Source: Dromaius novaehollandiae (Eukaryota > Chordata > Aves > Casuariiformes > Dromaiidae). Taken from it: a stretch of DNA of 64,000 bases. Made by a program: the position numbers and the translations under genes. This document shows, one piece after another, positions 37,901-50,500 of the stretch. The notes beneath the pieces are model-generated. The model had not been told where the DNA came from. It saw nothing but the letters and a program-made list of their open reading frames with translations, and made no database searches. The DNA lies in assembly GCF_036370855.1 (NCBI RefSeq), contig NC_088130.1, forward strand, positions 67,928,941 through 67,992,940. Reading direction: 5' to 3'. Position 1 is the stretch's first letter; the number at the start of each line of letters is the position of its first letter.

Positions 37901-39890
37901 AGTGCCTATGAGCATGCCCTAGGCCACAGCCGGGGCAGGGCTGGCTCCTGCAAACACAGGGTCCTCCTGAGCCACGTGCAGGGACGCGGTGGACATGTGG
38001 CATGTCTGCTAGTGCTGCATGTGGGCAGCAGGTCTCTGCGTGCACGTGGGGATCCCTGGAGCACTGGAGCAGGGTAAGTGTGCATGGAGTTGGGATCGGA
38101 GGGAGCAGAGGGAGCTGTGCCATGCCGATCCCACTAAAGGAGCAGACTCCTGAAAACAAGGCTCTGTGCGGAAAAACAGTGCAGCACCCGTGGTGTAGAC
38201 GAGCAGTGCCTGTCCCCTGCACTGGTGGAGGGTCTCCCTGAAGGTGGGGCAAAGTCCTGATCTTCAAATCGAAGCCCTTTGTGTTTGGGTTGCTGGGTGA
38301 AGGAATCCGGGAGAGAGCTCCTGGGCCAGATCCTGCCTGATGCAGAGCTGCACTGCTGGGACGCAGCCAGCTCCTCCAGCAGCGAGGCCAGCTCTGCGGC
38401 AGCCTGAGCCAAGCCAGCTGACCTTCAGGCAGAGACGCTTGCATCAGCTCTCTCCTTCGGCCAGAGGGCAGGGGGAAGAGCTGTGCTGTGGTGACGGAGC
38501 CAGCACGAGCCTTGGCTGTGGGGCAGAGTTCCCCTTCCGTGTCCCCGTCCGTCCCTCCGGCATGGTCAGCACTAATCTCACCATGAGGAGGAGATCTCAT
38601 GTGCCCCTTTTCTGCTCATGGCCTTCTCTTCGCTTGCCCGGCAGCAGGTTCAGACGTGCCTGCGCTCAGCACAGTGCCGCCCGGCCAGGCTGCCCGTGCT
38701 CTGCCCTGTGAACCCTGTGCTCCCAAGCCAGGGCACGCAGACACAGCCCCGGGCTTCCTCCTGTGCACAGAACTGCCTCCTCCTGTGCCACAAAACCTTC
38801 CATTCGTTCACATCTGAATCCCTTTCTTTCTGGCAGAGTCCTGCATTTTAATATTGTCATTGCTCAAAATAGGCTGCAGCCCCAGTTACCTCTTGTAGCA
38901 CTTTCCCCAAACAAATGAAGTTCAGGGCAAGTGGAATGGGTCTGAAGCCATGCCCATTAAGTCTTAGGACTGAGTGCAGAGAAGATACCGCTGTGGAGCT
39001 GGCCTCTAGAGGACAAAATGCTTGTTGCTTACAGCAGAAGAACAAGATAGCATCCAAAAAACGTCAAGCAGCCAGTTAAAACAAACCCCAAAGTATCTTT
39101 TTGCAAAGAGGTGGCTGTGGGACTCACTGCTGCAGGATGCTGGTGCCTGTCCCTCTTCAGCCTGGGCTTCAGGCAGGCACCCAGCTATATTCACGGAGGA
39201 GACTGAGCTGGGAACTGCATCCAGATCTCACCTGTAAGTCCTGGCTTCTGGGTCACTTGTCGCTGTGCTGTTCCTGGTAGCGTTTCCATGAGCAGATCCT
39301 CTGTAAATCCAGCTCCCCCTGCATGGCAGCTGCAACGGGACAAGGCGCTGTGGGCGTTTCTGACCTCTCCCTCTCCATCACCATCAGATGACGGGACCTG
39401 GCAAGGCTTCACCTGAGGGTTTGACTACAGGGCTGGACTTCTGGCACAGAAACACTAGGCAAACGCCTGGTTGGAGAAAGCAGCTCCCTCCTCTCTCTGT
39501 GTGCAGCTTGTAGGTAACAGGCAACGCTGTACTTTTCTGAGACAGCGAGATGGGTGTCTGTGCTCTCAGGGCTTGGCCTGAAAAGCTGGGTCTTAAATCC
39601 CTGCAGGGATTTAAATGTCCTCCTCACACAGTGGGAACCAGGCACCCAAGCATTGCTGGGGGCCCATGCGGAGGAGATGTGCTACTAATGTCCATCAGCG
39701 CGGGGAGCTGATGCTTGCCTAGAATCCCCTCCAAACCGGGAAGGAAAGCGGTCGGTGGACCAACGTCCCCGTACGCAGCCCCAGGGCTTTTTCTCACTAG
39801 CCCATTTCCTCTCCCAAACTTTTCCCCAAAATAGAGCTGCCCGGTGAAGCTCCTTATGAACTATAAGGCGCAGTCTTAAAACTTTCCTTA
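34950..39890. other. presumed intergenic DNA, GC-richer to the right
   Basis: No exon was recognised. A TATAAAA word lies at 35300-35306, followed by two CAGCTG E-boxes at 35349-35354 and 35358-35363; no transcript evidence is visible. From about 36,300 to 38,800 GC content rises and open frames appear on both strands, up to 269 codons at 37791-38600 on the minus strand. None shows a domain. Confidence 0.45.
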
Positions 39891-40106
39891 GTTTGCACAT
39901 GAACCCTGCCGGGATGGCCTCGCTGGCGTTTGCTGCTAGCCTGCGGCCGAGCTCCCATCGCCGCCGCTGCCCTCAGCACCTCCAGGCAGACGCCGTGCTT
40001 TCTTTATGCGGGATAACACCGCCAGGCCCTCCTGGCCTTGCTCGGTGGCAGGGGTGGTACACCGAGCGGTGCAGGCAGGGCGCAGTGGAGATGCATCATC
40101 CCAGGC

Positions 40107-40139
40107 GGTGCGGGCAGGGTGCGGGCAGGGTGCGGGCAG
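40107..40139. repeat. 11-bp tandem repeat, three copies
   Basis: The unit GGTGCGGGCAG is repeated perfectly at 40107-40117, 40118-40128 and 40129-40139. Its sequence is unrelated to the GGGATGGGG minisatellite that starts about 135 bp downstream, so two different G-rich tandem repeats sit side by side. Confidence 0.9.
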
Positions 40140-40202
40140 GGCGCCGGGGCCGGCTGAGCTGCCGCGGCCGCCGGGACTCGCCGCGCCCCGCTGCTCCCCG
40201 CG

Positions 40203-40221
40203 GAGCCGCCAGGGGGCGCCG
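40203..40221 (+). promoter_or_regulatory. CTCF binding-site match
   Basis: The sequence GAGCCGCCAGGGGGCGCCG fits the vertebrate CTCF core (CCNCCAGGGGGCGC) at almost every informative position, in plus orientation. CTCF binds such sites to block enhancers and anchor chromatin loops. It lies about 55 bp before the minisatellite. The motif match is seen in the sequence; binding is inferred. CpG methylation within the core would reduce binding. Confidence 0.6.
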
Positions 40222-40274
40222 CTGCGACACCGCCCGCCGCGGCCGGGCGGGGCTGGAGCCCCGGGGTGCGGCGT

Positions 40275-41540
40275 CGGGAGGGGGGACCGGGATGGGGACC
40301 GGCGTGGGGGGGCCGGGATGGGGACCGGGATGTGGGTACCGGGATGGGGGGGGGGTCGGGATGGGGAACCGGGACTTGGTACCGGCATGGGGGGGTCGGG
40401 ATGGGGGACCGGGATGGGGACTGGGACAGGGTACCAGCATGGGGGCGTCGGGATGGGGGACCGGGACTGGGGACCAGAGTGGGGGGGCCGGGATGGGTAC
40501 CGGGATGGGGACCGGGATGTGGGTACCGGGATGGGGGGGGGGTCGGGATGGGGAACGGGATGGGGAACCGGGAAGTGGGTACCAGGACGTGGGTACTGGG
40601 ATGGGGGGGGTCGGGATACGGGACCGGGCCTGGGGTACCGGCATGGGGGAGTCGGAATGGGAGACCGGAATGGGGGCCGGCATGGGGGGGTCGGGATGGG
40701 GGTTGAGACGGGGGACTGAGATGGAGACCGGGACATGAGTATCGGCTTGGGGGGGTCGAGATGGGGGAACAGGATGGGGAGTGGGATGTGGGTACCAGAA
40801 CGTGGGTACTGGGATGGGGGGGGGGGTCGGGATGGGGGTTGAGATGAGGGACTGGGACGGGGACTGGGACGTGAGTACCGGCATGGGGAGGTCAGGATGG
40901 GGACCGGGATGGGGACTGAGAGGTGGGTACCAGGACGTGGGTACTGGGATGGGGGGGGTTGGGATGGGGGATCAGGATGGGGAACCGGGATGTGGGTACC
41001 AGGACATGGGTACTGGGATGGGGGGGTTGGGATGGGGGATCAGGATGGGGAACCGGGATGTGGGTACCAGGACATGGGTACTGGGATGGGGGGGTTGGGA
41101 TAGCGTGTCAGGATGGGGGGTCAAGACATGGATACTGGGATGGGGCGGTCGGGATGGGGGTCCAGGATGGGGGACCAGGATGGATGCACGAGGATGCGAT
41201 GTCAGGATGTGGGTACCAGGATGGGGGGGGATCAGGATGGGGGACCGGGATGGGGGAGTGGGATGGAGCCACCAGGATGCAGTGTCAGGATGGGAGGCTG
41301 GGATCAGGGGTACCATGATGGAGGGTGCTGGGATGGGGGTGGCAAGATGGGGGGGGTCGGGATGGTGGTAGCGGGATGCAGGCATTGGGATGGGGGTGCC
41401 ACAATGTGAGCATCAGGACGGCAGTATTGGGAAGGGGGTGCCAGGACTGGGGTACTGGGATTGAGGGCACCGGGATCAGGAGTACCAGGATGGATGTACT
41501 GGGATGGGAGAGCACTGGGATCGGAAGTAACAGGATCAGA
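40275..41540 (+). repeat. G-rich minisatellite with 68-bp higher-order units
   Basis: This tandem array of about 1.26 kb is built from 10-14-base words of the type GGGATGGGGACC, GGGATGGGGGTC and GTGGGTACCGGGATG. One strand is almost free of C runs while carrying dense G runs. In the middle the short words form a longer unit: 40971-41038 and 41039-41106 are two 68-bp copies that agree over essentially their whole length, and the preceding stretch from about 40,903 is a third, slightly diverged copy. The right side (41,300-41,540) is more degenerate. Open frames on both strands here (up to 281 codons, rich in Gly/Met/Trp or Pro/Ser) result from the repeat lacking stop codons. Confidence 0.93.
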
Positions 41541-44500
41541 GCAGTTGCAGCAGCACCAGACACAACCCTATTTCCAACCCAGCTGTTACAAATGCTGCAG
41601 GTGGAATAAGTGGTGCCAGTCCTGGACCCAGAGATGGCCACAGCACCTACAGCAACTGTCCTGTGATAGCTCTGTCCATCTGGAGGTGCTGGCTCTCCAG
41701 GGAACACTGAGCACCCACCGAGCATGAAATCCTTCCAAAAATACTTCATGCTAAGCACTTAAAATCGCCAAACTTACGCAAATATTCATCCTTCTGTCCC
41801 TCTGGGGGCTCTGCGGTGTGTGTTGTGGTGCCAAAGGCCTGGCGCTGATCACGAGGTGGGCACCTGCACGTGTGCGGTGCCAGGTACCCAAAGGCACTGG
41901 CTAGCGAGTATCAAATATGCTCGTGTAACACCTGCATTTCTTGTCATCCTCAGAGCCTGCAGCTCCGCACACCTCGTTGTTGAGGGCTATGTGCAGCTGT
42001 TGGGAACAAACTAGTAATACGTTGCCTGCAGGTCGTATTAGGTTGGTGGGTGGGATTGCTGTTACATTCCCACAGGTGTTACACCAGAAAACGGTGCTCT
42101 TAGCCGTGTTCAGCCACCTGGCCATGAAATAAGCACTGAGTCTCCACAGAGAAACTGTGTTTTGGCTTGGAGGGGTCTGGGTTTCTGTATCGGCCGTTTG
42201 TGAAGGTGGCCAGGGCACGCAACGAGGGTCCTGGAGGATAAAGCTCCAGGACCCGGGCTCGCTCAGCCTCAGGCTTGTTAGCCAAGTGGCAGTAATGCCA
42301 ATTCTTAGGTTACTCATGAGATGAATGTAAAAATGGGGGTTTGTTTTAACACCTCTTACATGGGGTGCACTGCCTGGACACCCCTGCCCAAGCCAGACTC
42401 TCTCTTTACCACCTTTTAGCACCCGCTCTCCAGATGCTCGCCCGAGCGAGCGTGGCTGTTGGCAGGGTGCTGATGAAAGGGCCACCCAAGGGCCACCCTT
42501 CGTTCAGTCACCTCTAGGTCTCTTGGCCTCCCACCTTTTTAACTTTCATCTGGCAGAAATAACCCTCAGAAACAGCTGCCTGTCACAGGCCAGCGTGCAG
42601 GTATCTCAGCTGGCACAAGACACCTGTGTTTGGGCGGTTGCACGGAGCTCTTTCTAGCTGTTAGGCTGACTTGTCTGGCGATGCCAATTTTGGATAGAAA
42701 TCTTGCTACCAGCGTCCCTGTGACTCACACGGTAATGGCAGGGCAAATGCCGTTCTGCAGACGTGGGATTATTAGAAACCAAAGAGCAACTCAGCAAAGG
42801 GGGATTCTAGCAGACTTACTCTGAGTAGGAGGAAAATAGATAATATAGCAAATATGAAACAAAACCGCTTTTTCCATTTGTCTTCCTCCCTTCCCAAATC
42901 CGAGAGAAACTGCCCTGCTGCCTACTCCATGCTTCCCTGCTGCTGGTGACTTCAGCTAGGGAGAGGACGGGTACGGGAGAGATGAGAAGCTGTGCAAAAA
43001 GTACAAAATCAGTGTGAGAAAAGGGTACCGGGAAAGCAGGCAGTACTGTATACTACTACGAGGATGAGAATAACGATGGTGGGAGTGTATGAGAGATGGT
43101 CCGATAGGGTTAATAGAAATGGTCTAGTGCAGACATGGTGTAATAGCTGTTCTGACAGGATGTACGGTTTAGTAATTTTTTAATTTTTCATGGAAAAATG
43201 TGGCTCCCGATTGGGGTTTTGAAATTCTGGGTGAGTTATTTCTGCCTGGCTGTTCTCAGGCCAGCCTGCGAATGCAGCTCACCCCGTCACCAAACGCTCC
43301 CATCTCGCAAGCAGCGAGTGCTCTAGGCTGGAACAAGCTGTGCGTTACAACTGTTTTTAAAGCAGATTATTTCGACTGAGTCAGACAACGCCTGCCAGGC
43401 AATTTGTCGCCTCTCGGTGTTCGTTCGGGGCCTGACTCACCAGCGTTTGTATGCTCGAGCTGCTGCCGGCTAGCGCTCAGACGTGGGAAAAGGGACGGGA
43501 AGAGGAGGTTACTAGTGCATCCGGCTCAAGCGGTGAGAACTGATTTTCTCTGCGGTCACATGTGATCCTGGAACATGTTCTGCATGTGACCAGCTATTGC
43601 ATGAAGCCCATGGAAAATCAACACAATATCAGCTGCAGCGTGGAGCTGGTTAAGGAACACCGTGTGGCAAAGCTCAAGGAAAAGCTCCTCAGTCTGGTCC
43701 TTGGTGGATGCTGTGTTCTCCGAGCGAGATACTGGACCTCTGAAGCTCAGAGACGTCCTCCCGTAATCCTGCAGAACCCGATGTGGATGGGGTATAGAAA
43801 CACTTGTGCCAAAGCCTCTGACCCCATGGGAGTCAGGCAGCGGAAAGCAAAGGCATGCACGAACAATAATTTAATGCCAAAGACCAGAAACAGAAACCTC
43901 TTTATATGGGGAGGAAGTGTTTTAGCTCCTTGCTGCCATCATATAAGTTAGCTCATCTTCAGGCTTGCAGTGCCGTCAGGGATGTTTGTGCTCCCAGTGA
44001 CTGACACCCGGTCGCTGTTCAATTTTCCCTCCCCAAAAGGCTCCTCGCAAAGGGCAAATTCTGACTATGCCCTTCAGTGAGGCCGTTTAATTCAAGCAAA
44101 GCCATATCTATTAAAACACACAAATCGTGCTTTGCCAGACACATCCATTTCCGTCCCCGCGTCTTCTCCCCGTGCCAAGCCCGTGCCTCCGTGCCGCGTC
44201 GCTGGTGCCCCCGCGGGGTGGGAGCCCGAGGGCTGAGGCCTCCCTTTGCATCGCAGCGCACCCGAAAGTCACCCCCGGGGGTTCAGAGGCGACGTCCACG
44301 CATGGGTGTTTCGCGGGGCGAGCAGGGAGAGTCCCGCAGACAGGACTGGCCCGTCGGTGCCCTTCACTGCGCGGCCCGAAGGACTGTGCCGGTAATTCCC
44401 ACCATTTTGTTGCAGCTCCAGCACGCTCTGTTAGGATCCTCTATTAAATACTTAAAAAGAGAAATAACTTTGATTAAAGACTCCGGATGATGAGGAATCC

Positions 44501-47500
44501 ACCACAGCCCCAGGTCCCACACCCTTAATTACCTGTGCTCTTAAACGTTTGCAGCTACTGACTGCAAATTTGCCTGACTTTCATGTGCTGTCATGCCATC
44601 CCAGTATATCTTTATATATATATATTAATCATAACATCATTTTTCACTGGCTACTTGTCAATCACGATTCCCATATCTTGGAGGGGATTAATAGGATGAA
44701 ATTCTTCTGTCTTTTATTGTAGCAGAAAAGATGTTTTCAGCATCTCGGCTATAATGATTTCCTCACTATTTTCATTTTTTAAAGGGATGGTTTCAAACCT
44801 GGCGCTTGTGGTGCGGTGGAAGTAGCAAAGTCCAGCCCTTTCTGAAGTGTAATCCCGCTCAGGAGTGCACGTCGCTTGGAAGAGGCGGCCAGGCTTTTTA
44901 TTCTTCCAAGCTGGAGAAATCATTTCCCATCACCCTGCTCTCCTGCGAGCTGTAGCATTGCTCTTGCAATATATGGTGCCTTTTCGTACAGCCCTCACCT
45001 GCTATAATCCAGAAATGGATCAAACATATCATTAAAAAAGGAGTTTAGCCTGTGGGATTGCTAAGCACCCTGTAAATGCAATCAGGAAAGGGAACCTGAA
45101 ATCTCGTTGTTTCAGAAGATGCTGAGGATTTCAAAGCGCTTGGATTCATGTATCCCACACTTTGAAAATGGCTAAAAGTATCTTGCGAGATTTCCCTCCC
45201 TCTCTCCCAGAGGGAGACCAGCCCAGAGTCTCTGGCTGAAGGTGGGTGCTCCACGATGTTCAGCGTTTGCAGAATTGCAGGTATTAACAGGAAAAAAACC
45301 TTGCAGCTTTGGCAATGATGGTATTGCAGCTTCTCTGGGGAGCGACTTAGGCACTGAAATGCAGCCGTGAAAGGAGCTGCGTGGTCTTAACAGTGTGCGA
45401 GGAGTTGGGAGGGTCTGAAGGACAACATCACGGACTTCGAAACAACACGGCTTTTCTCTCCTCTAGGACCTGGAAGTTACTAACCAAAGTTTGGCTGTAA
45501 TATTATTACGACTGTCTGCACTTCAGCCCATGTGAATGAAGCCCAGCTGGGGAACCTGGGTTTATTATACAGAAATTAAACATTATCTGCTGGAAATTAT
45601 ATTATCCAGAGTCCAAAAGCTGGTTCTTTCATGATTACTTTCCTTTCAGGAAAGCAGTTTCTCTCTGTGGACTGCATTTAATTGTGTTACTAGCCCTTTT
45701 TAATTAGGATAATTTAGAAATTAAATTAAATTAAACATTTTATTATTTCAGCTGTGGAAAAAGAGGGGACACCGGAAAAACTGCTGGCTGAAGGGGAGTG
45801 TTCATCCTTGGTCTAGCTCCAAAGACCTACGCGTATTTATCCGTAGGAGAAAAGCATCTCCGCAGACTTTACTCTCATTTCTGAAACAAAGGGAATCTCT
45901 TCACTTGGATATTGCTGTTATTCCTCCTCATCCCTCACCTCTGCCCCCAGACTGCACAGGGCTGCCCCAAAACATCTCATTTGGTCCCATCCCTGGTGCG
46001 GGGGTCCATTGTGTTGGGAGACCGTGAGCTCTCTTATGCTTGTATTCCCTCAGCTGCCTTTTCCTTGCCAGAGACTTGGCCACAGGCAGCTCCGAGGTGC
46101 TGGCGATGGAGGGAGAGGCAGGAGGGGGAGGACTGCATGCCTCCCCTTGGGACGCGTGCCTGTCACTCCCGGTGTGAACGTGACTCCATGGGCTTAAACC
46201 TCGGGGTGGGAGAGCCTCGAGGCTGGCCGAGCTGCAGGTGGGCATGGGGAGCTCATCGGCTTTCCTCGGGCGATCAGCACACTTGCAGATGGGGGAGACA
46301 CTCGGAGGAAGGAGAGGCAAGAGAAGGCGAGGGGAATAATCGGACGGAGAGACATGCTGAGGTCAGATACGCTGCAGGGAGCAAAGGGGACACATCCCAT
46401 CCCCAGGACGGAGTCCCTCCTTCTGTCTCTCCTGCAGTCAGCTCCGGCTGGGTGGTCGAAGAGGTTTGGGTGAAGCAGCCAGGTGCAGCTAAAGAGCACA
46501 TTCAGTGTGCAGTGGAGTGACATGTTTTTGACGCCTAGCAAAAACGAACTTCTGAGGCTCTGGGGTAAAAGTGACACATCACCCTGGAGAATGAGAGAGC
46601 ACCAAATACTGCTCTCTACTGACTACGGCGAATGCCTCCATTTCCTTTTGGGTATGAGGCTGGCTGGCTGCGTGGCATTAAGGCTATTAAGGCTATATTA
46701 AGGCTGTATGAAACTATGGGGTGGGGGGGACAGACAGGAGAAAGGAAACACAAGGAGTAAGATACCTCTGTGGAGAACACTGAAGGACACTAAGGGGCAG
46801 AAGAAGCTGTTTGATAGGAAGTGGTCCCTTGCTGGGAAAATGAATTAATATGTGCAAGAGAGCCCGAGGGCAGAGTGCTGCTAAACCATTCATCTGGAGA
46901 GGAAGTGGTGCGTGGCCAACAGTGACCAGAGGTGACGGAGGTCCAGGCGATTTCCCCAGGCCTCTCTGGCCCTTCTGTGGCCAGAGCTTAGAGACTTACT
47001 CCAACTCACAGGGGAAGAAGAACATAGGTCGCATCCAGGTGAAAAGGCTTTTTGCTTTCTTAAACTTTGAGCGTTATGCATTTTGGGGTGAGTAAATAAT
47101 ACTTTTGCCCTCAAACAGCTGTTTTTAAATCTCTTTAATCAGTGCATATCCTTGGGGGAAAGGCCACCTATGTACCAGCACAGTAGGTCCATGTGATCCA
47201 AAGCAGAAATAAGGGTACGGTACAGAGATCCTTGCTGAGAACGGCGGGAGCATGATTATTCCTGGAGATGGTCAATTCAGTAAGGACTGAAACAGTTTCA
47301 TCTACAAGTTTGCAAATACACTGATGAGAAAAGGGTGTAGCAAAGTAATTCCAGTTGTTCAGGTCAGTAGATACGTTCAGACTCTTAGTTATTTGGCAGC
47401 TGCAAATGCTCCTATCTCTTTTCCCCTACGAAAAGGATACCTGCCAAGCCCTTTTCTTCCAAAAGGCTTTGCAGCAAGCAGGGAATAATAGCGTTTCTCT

Positions 47501-50500
47501 TTCTTCCCTGTTCACCTTCCTGGGAGTGCCAAGAGCTCTGAACTGGGGTACCGGCCAGCAGAAGCCACTCTGTGCTGCTGGGGAAGGGAGACAAAGACCT
47601 TCAGCCCCTGTTGTCACTGTGCCAAATAGCATAGTTTTACCACGTGCAGTGTGATAAGAAGCAAACTGCATGTAAAGATAAGCTTGTTTGTGGTTTCACG
47701 TTTATTAGCAGAACCAGGATAAATCCTGGCCTCTTTACATTGTGCATCTTGACCTGGCAACACGTAAACCCACAGGCTGCCTTGTCCAGAGTACGATTTT
47801 ATTATGTGGCTAAAGAATATAATTTCATAGCGTAGACATGCTCAAAGTCAACAGTGAGAACCGGACTAACAGCAACACTTCCACGCTCTGGTTGAACATT
47901 ACAGCTTTGGGTAAACGTGTAATTCTTTCAGTTTGAAGGAATGGACTTTGTGTAACCTGACAGTTTCTCCATTTGCACATAATGCACAAACTACACTTAC
48001 TTGGCAAAAACATGCAAGTTTTTCCAAGCTCCCCGTATGTGATCCTATCTTAAATGGTGCTGGAGTGTTTGCTGCCAGTCCTCTGTCCTGCTCGCAGCTG
48101 CGCCACTGGTAGGTGGTGAGGAAAGGGGATTTGCAGGGAAGGGAGGGACAGGGAAGAGAGGCAGGGATAGGGAAGGGATCATTAGAAGGATGGGGGACAA
48201 CCGAGAGCGCAGGAAGGATGCTGGTGTGAGTAGGCGTGCGGCGAAAGCCTGAGGGAAAAGCCTCTTCGGTGGGGCTGGGACAAACCAGACAGCGTCACTC
48301 TGCTCCTGACTCTTCCCCATTAGGTCCCGGAGTATCTCAGGTCAGGCAAGGAGAGGAAGATTTTGTCCTGGCATTTTGTCCTGAGGACCAGAGGCAGATG
48401 TTTCAAAAATCTTTCCCAGTCCTTGCTAACCCAGGGCTGTTGGCAGCTCTACAAACACTACACTGATGTCTATCTGGTAAAAATCTGAGTCACAAAGTGC
48501 TTTACAAATAGGATAAGTACCTGTTTCAGGGCAGGAAAACTGAAACAGAGAACTGAAGGCTTTCATGTGACATCGCCAGTCCACCAGTGGCAGAGCTCAG
48601 GTCATCTGAGTCCTGGGTAACACTTTGCCTGCTGAATTACAGTAATCCAGCCAAGGGCTGGGCCAGCAGGCCCCACGGGGCATCTGCTCTCGCTCTGAAA
48701 GAGCCAAGTCACGTACTGCAACCATTACCTCTGCCTTAGCGTGGTGCCTTAGCCTTGTTTCTAAGGAACCAGTATTCCCAGGACCAGAGCGCTCGTTTTG
48801 GTATCTGGACATGGTTTCGTGCCTTGCTGTGCCCCTTGAAATACACACATGGATACTCAACTGTGGAGAATACGCCCCTGTGGTTTTAAAATTCCCTGGT
48901 TTTGCTCCTGCTGGCTAGGGAGCTGCTGTCTTTCAGGGCTCTTTCCCATGCCTGGCACAGGTTTCCTTCATCAAGCTTCAGGCTGAGCCCCTGCTGTTCC
49001 TACCAAAAGCATCCCAGCATCTCTGCAGCTCTCCGTAGCTGCTCCCTGGGAGCATGGCTTTCCTCTAAGCTTCGCAGTTTTATTCTGCCTCTTGCTACTC
49101 CTTATTCCAGGTAGTCTTTCAGGGGTATAGTTTGCCTAAAAGGCAACAGTCTCAGTAAAACTGCCTGTAGGTAATACAATAGCGTGTGATAAAAGGGCCC
49201 GGCACTGCCAAGTCAAATCGTTCATCCTTTGTAAACCAAGAAGAGTGCGTTGCTGCAGCCCTGCAGCCCTGGCCCTGGGTGGAGAGGTTTCCCAACACCC
49301 CTCGCCCTCGCGCTGGGGAAATTGCCGGCTGCTTCTCCCACCTCATTGATTAACAATCCCCTCCACGCTGTCAGGCTTTGTGCCTCCCGCTGCACCTCTC
49401 TCCGCCCTTCTAAACAGCATTGCGATCCTCTGATGCAATTAATAACCGCAATAAGGGAGCGTGGAAAAAAGTCAAAATCCAAAGCGGAGGAAGAGAGACA
49501 TGCTGCCTGGGTTATTGCAGACGGCAGCGAGGCTCGGGCGGACAGAGATACAACACGGAGCGGTGCCCCGCGGCGCTGCGGCGGGTCCCGATTGTCTGCC
49601 TAATGCCATCAGCCGTGCCTCTGCGGAGCGCGCGGCGCTGCGGGCTGCCGTGTGCCCAGCTAAGCAAAAAGCTCGTTTGTCGTCAGCGGTTAATTTGAAT
49701 CCATTCTGCAGCAGATCTGGAGTTAGTGATGTCACTGTCAAAGATGCTTTCTTCCACCCTGCACAGGCAGCAGACGGGATCTGCCTTGCCCAGCCTGGAA
49801 GGAGATCCTTCATCGGCGGTCGCAGGTTCTTGCAGGGCGATGCCTCTGCCCGCTGTCAGCTCGGCCTCCTCGGCAGCCAAGCGGCCTGACCTTTGCAAAT
49901 AAATACCCGTGTGTTTCCTGAGGGCTGTAGGGAACCCTTTAAAATGTTAATTTGGTCTCTACCTCTATAATCATGCTTTGCATTTCTATGGTCTCTTTAA
50001 TCCAAAGATGTAGCTGGGAATTAAATCAGGGCAGGAAAGTCATGAATTATGTCCAGGTAGCCCCATTATGCAGCTGAATTATGTGACACCAGGAAACGAG
50101 GGATATTACTTTCAGCAGGTCAAGGAGAGAATCCACATTTCCTGACTTCTCTTCTTGTCATTTGAAGTATGGAAAGGCTTAGGGAACTGGTTAGACTGGG
50201 AGGGACTGGGGCAGAGCCTCTAGGACAGAAGCAGAGACTTTTGTCACCTGTGAAACAAGCAGAAAGGGAGGCAGAAGTCTTTTGGTGGGTGATGACACAT
50301 CGAAGGTGCTTGGGCGTTGTGCTAGTGACTGCACCTCAGCCCAAAGCCGGGACCGAAATGCAGAGGGAATGGCCAGCACCCGAAGGGAGAGCCTTCCCCT
50401 GCAGAGGCCAAAGGGAAGGAAGGAGGTGGGAGAATTATCTTGGTCGCCAGCAGAGTGTGTGGGCTGTGGGATCCAAACGCCAGCCCCATCGGAACACAAT

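Larger units (their letters stand above)
39900..40270. promoter_or_regulatory. short CpG-rich segment beside the minisatellite
   Basis: CpG density rises sharply here, with CCGCGG, GGCCGG and GGGCGGGGC words at 40,140-40,255. It includes three perfect 11-bp copies of GGTGCGGGCAG at 40107-40139 and a CTCF-type site at 40203-40221. No TATA box, clear splice donor or recognised coding frame was found; the frame beginning at 39893 simply runs into the minisatellite. It could be a small CpG island of an undetected transcript or an insulator-type element. Confidence 0.5.

Noticed and set aside
37791-38600. 269-codon minus-strand frame
   Set aside because: No recognised domain; competing frames on the plus strand; GC-rich intergenic DNA.
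39893-41409. Gly/Met/Trp-rich or Pro-rich frames up to 281 codons
   Set aside because: They are translations of the G-rich minisatellite, which lacks stop codons in several frames on both strands.
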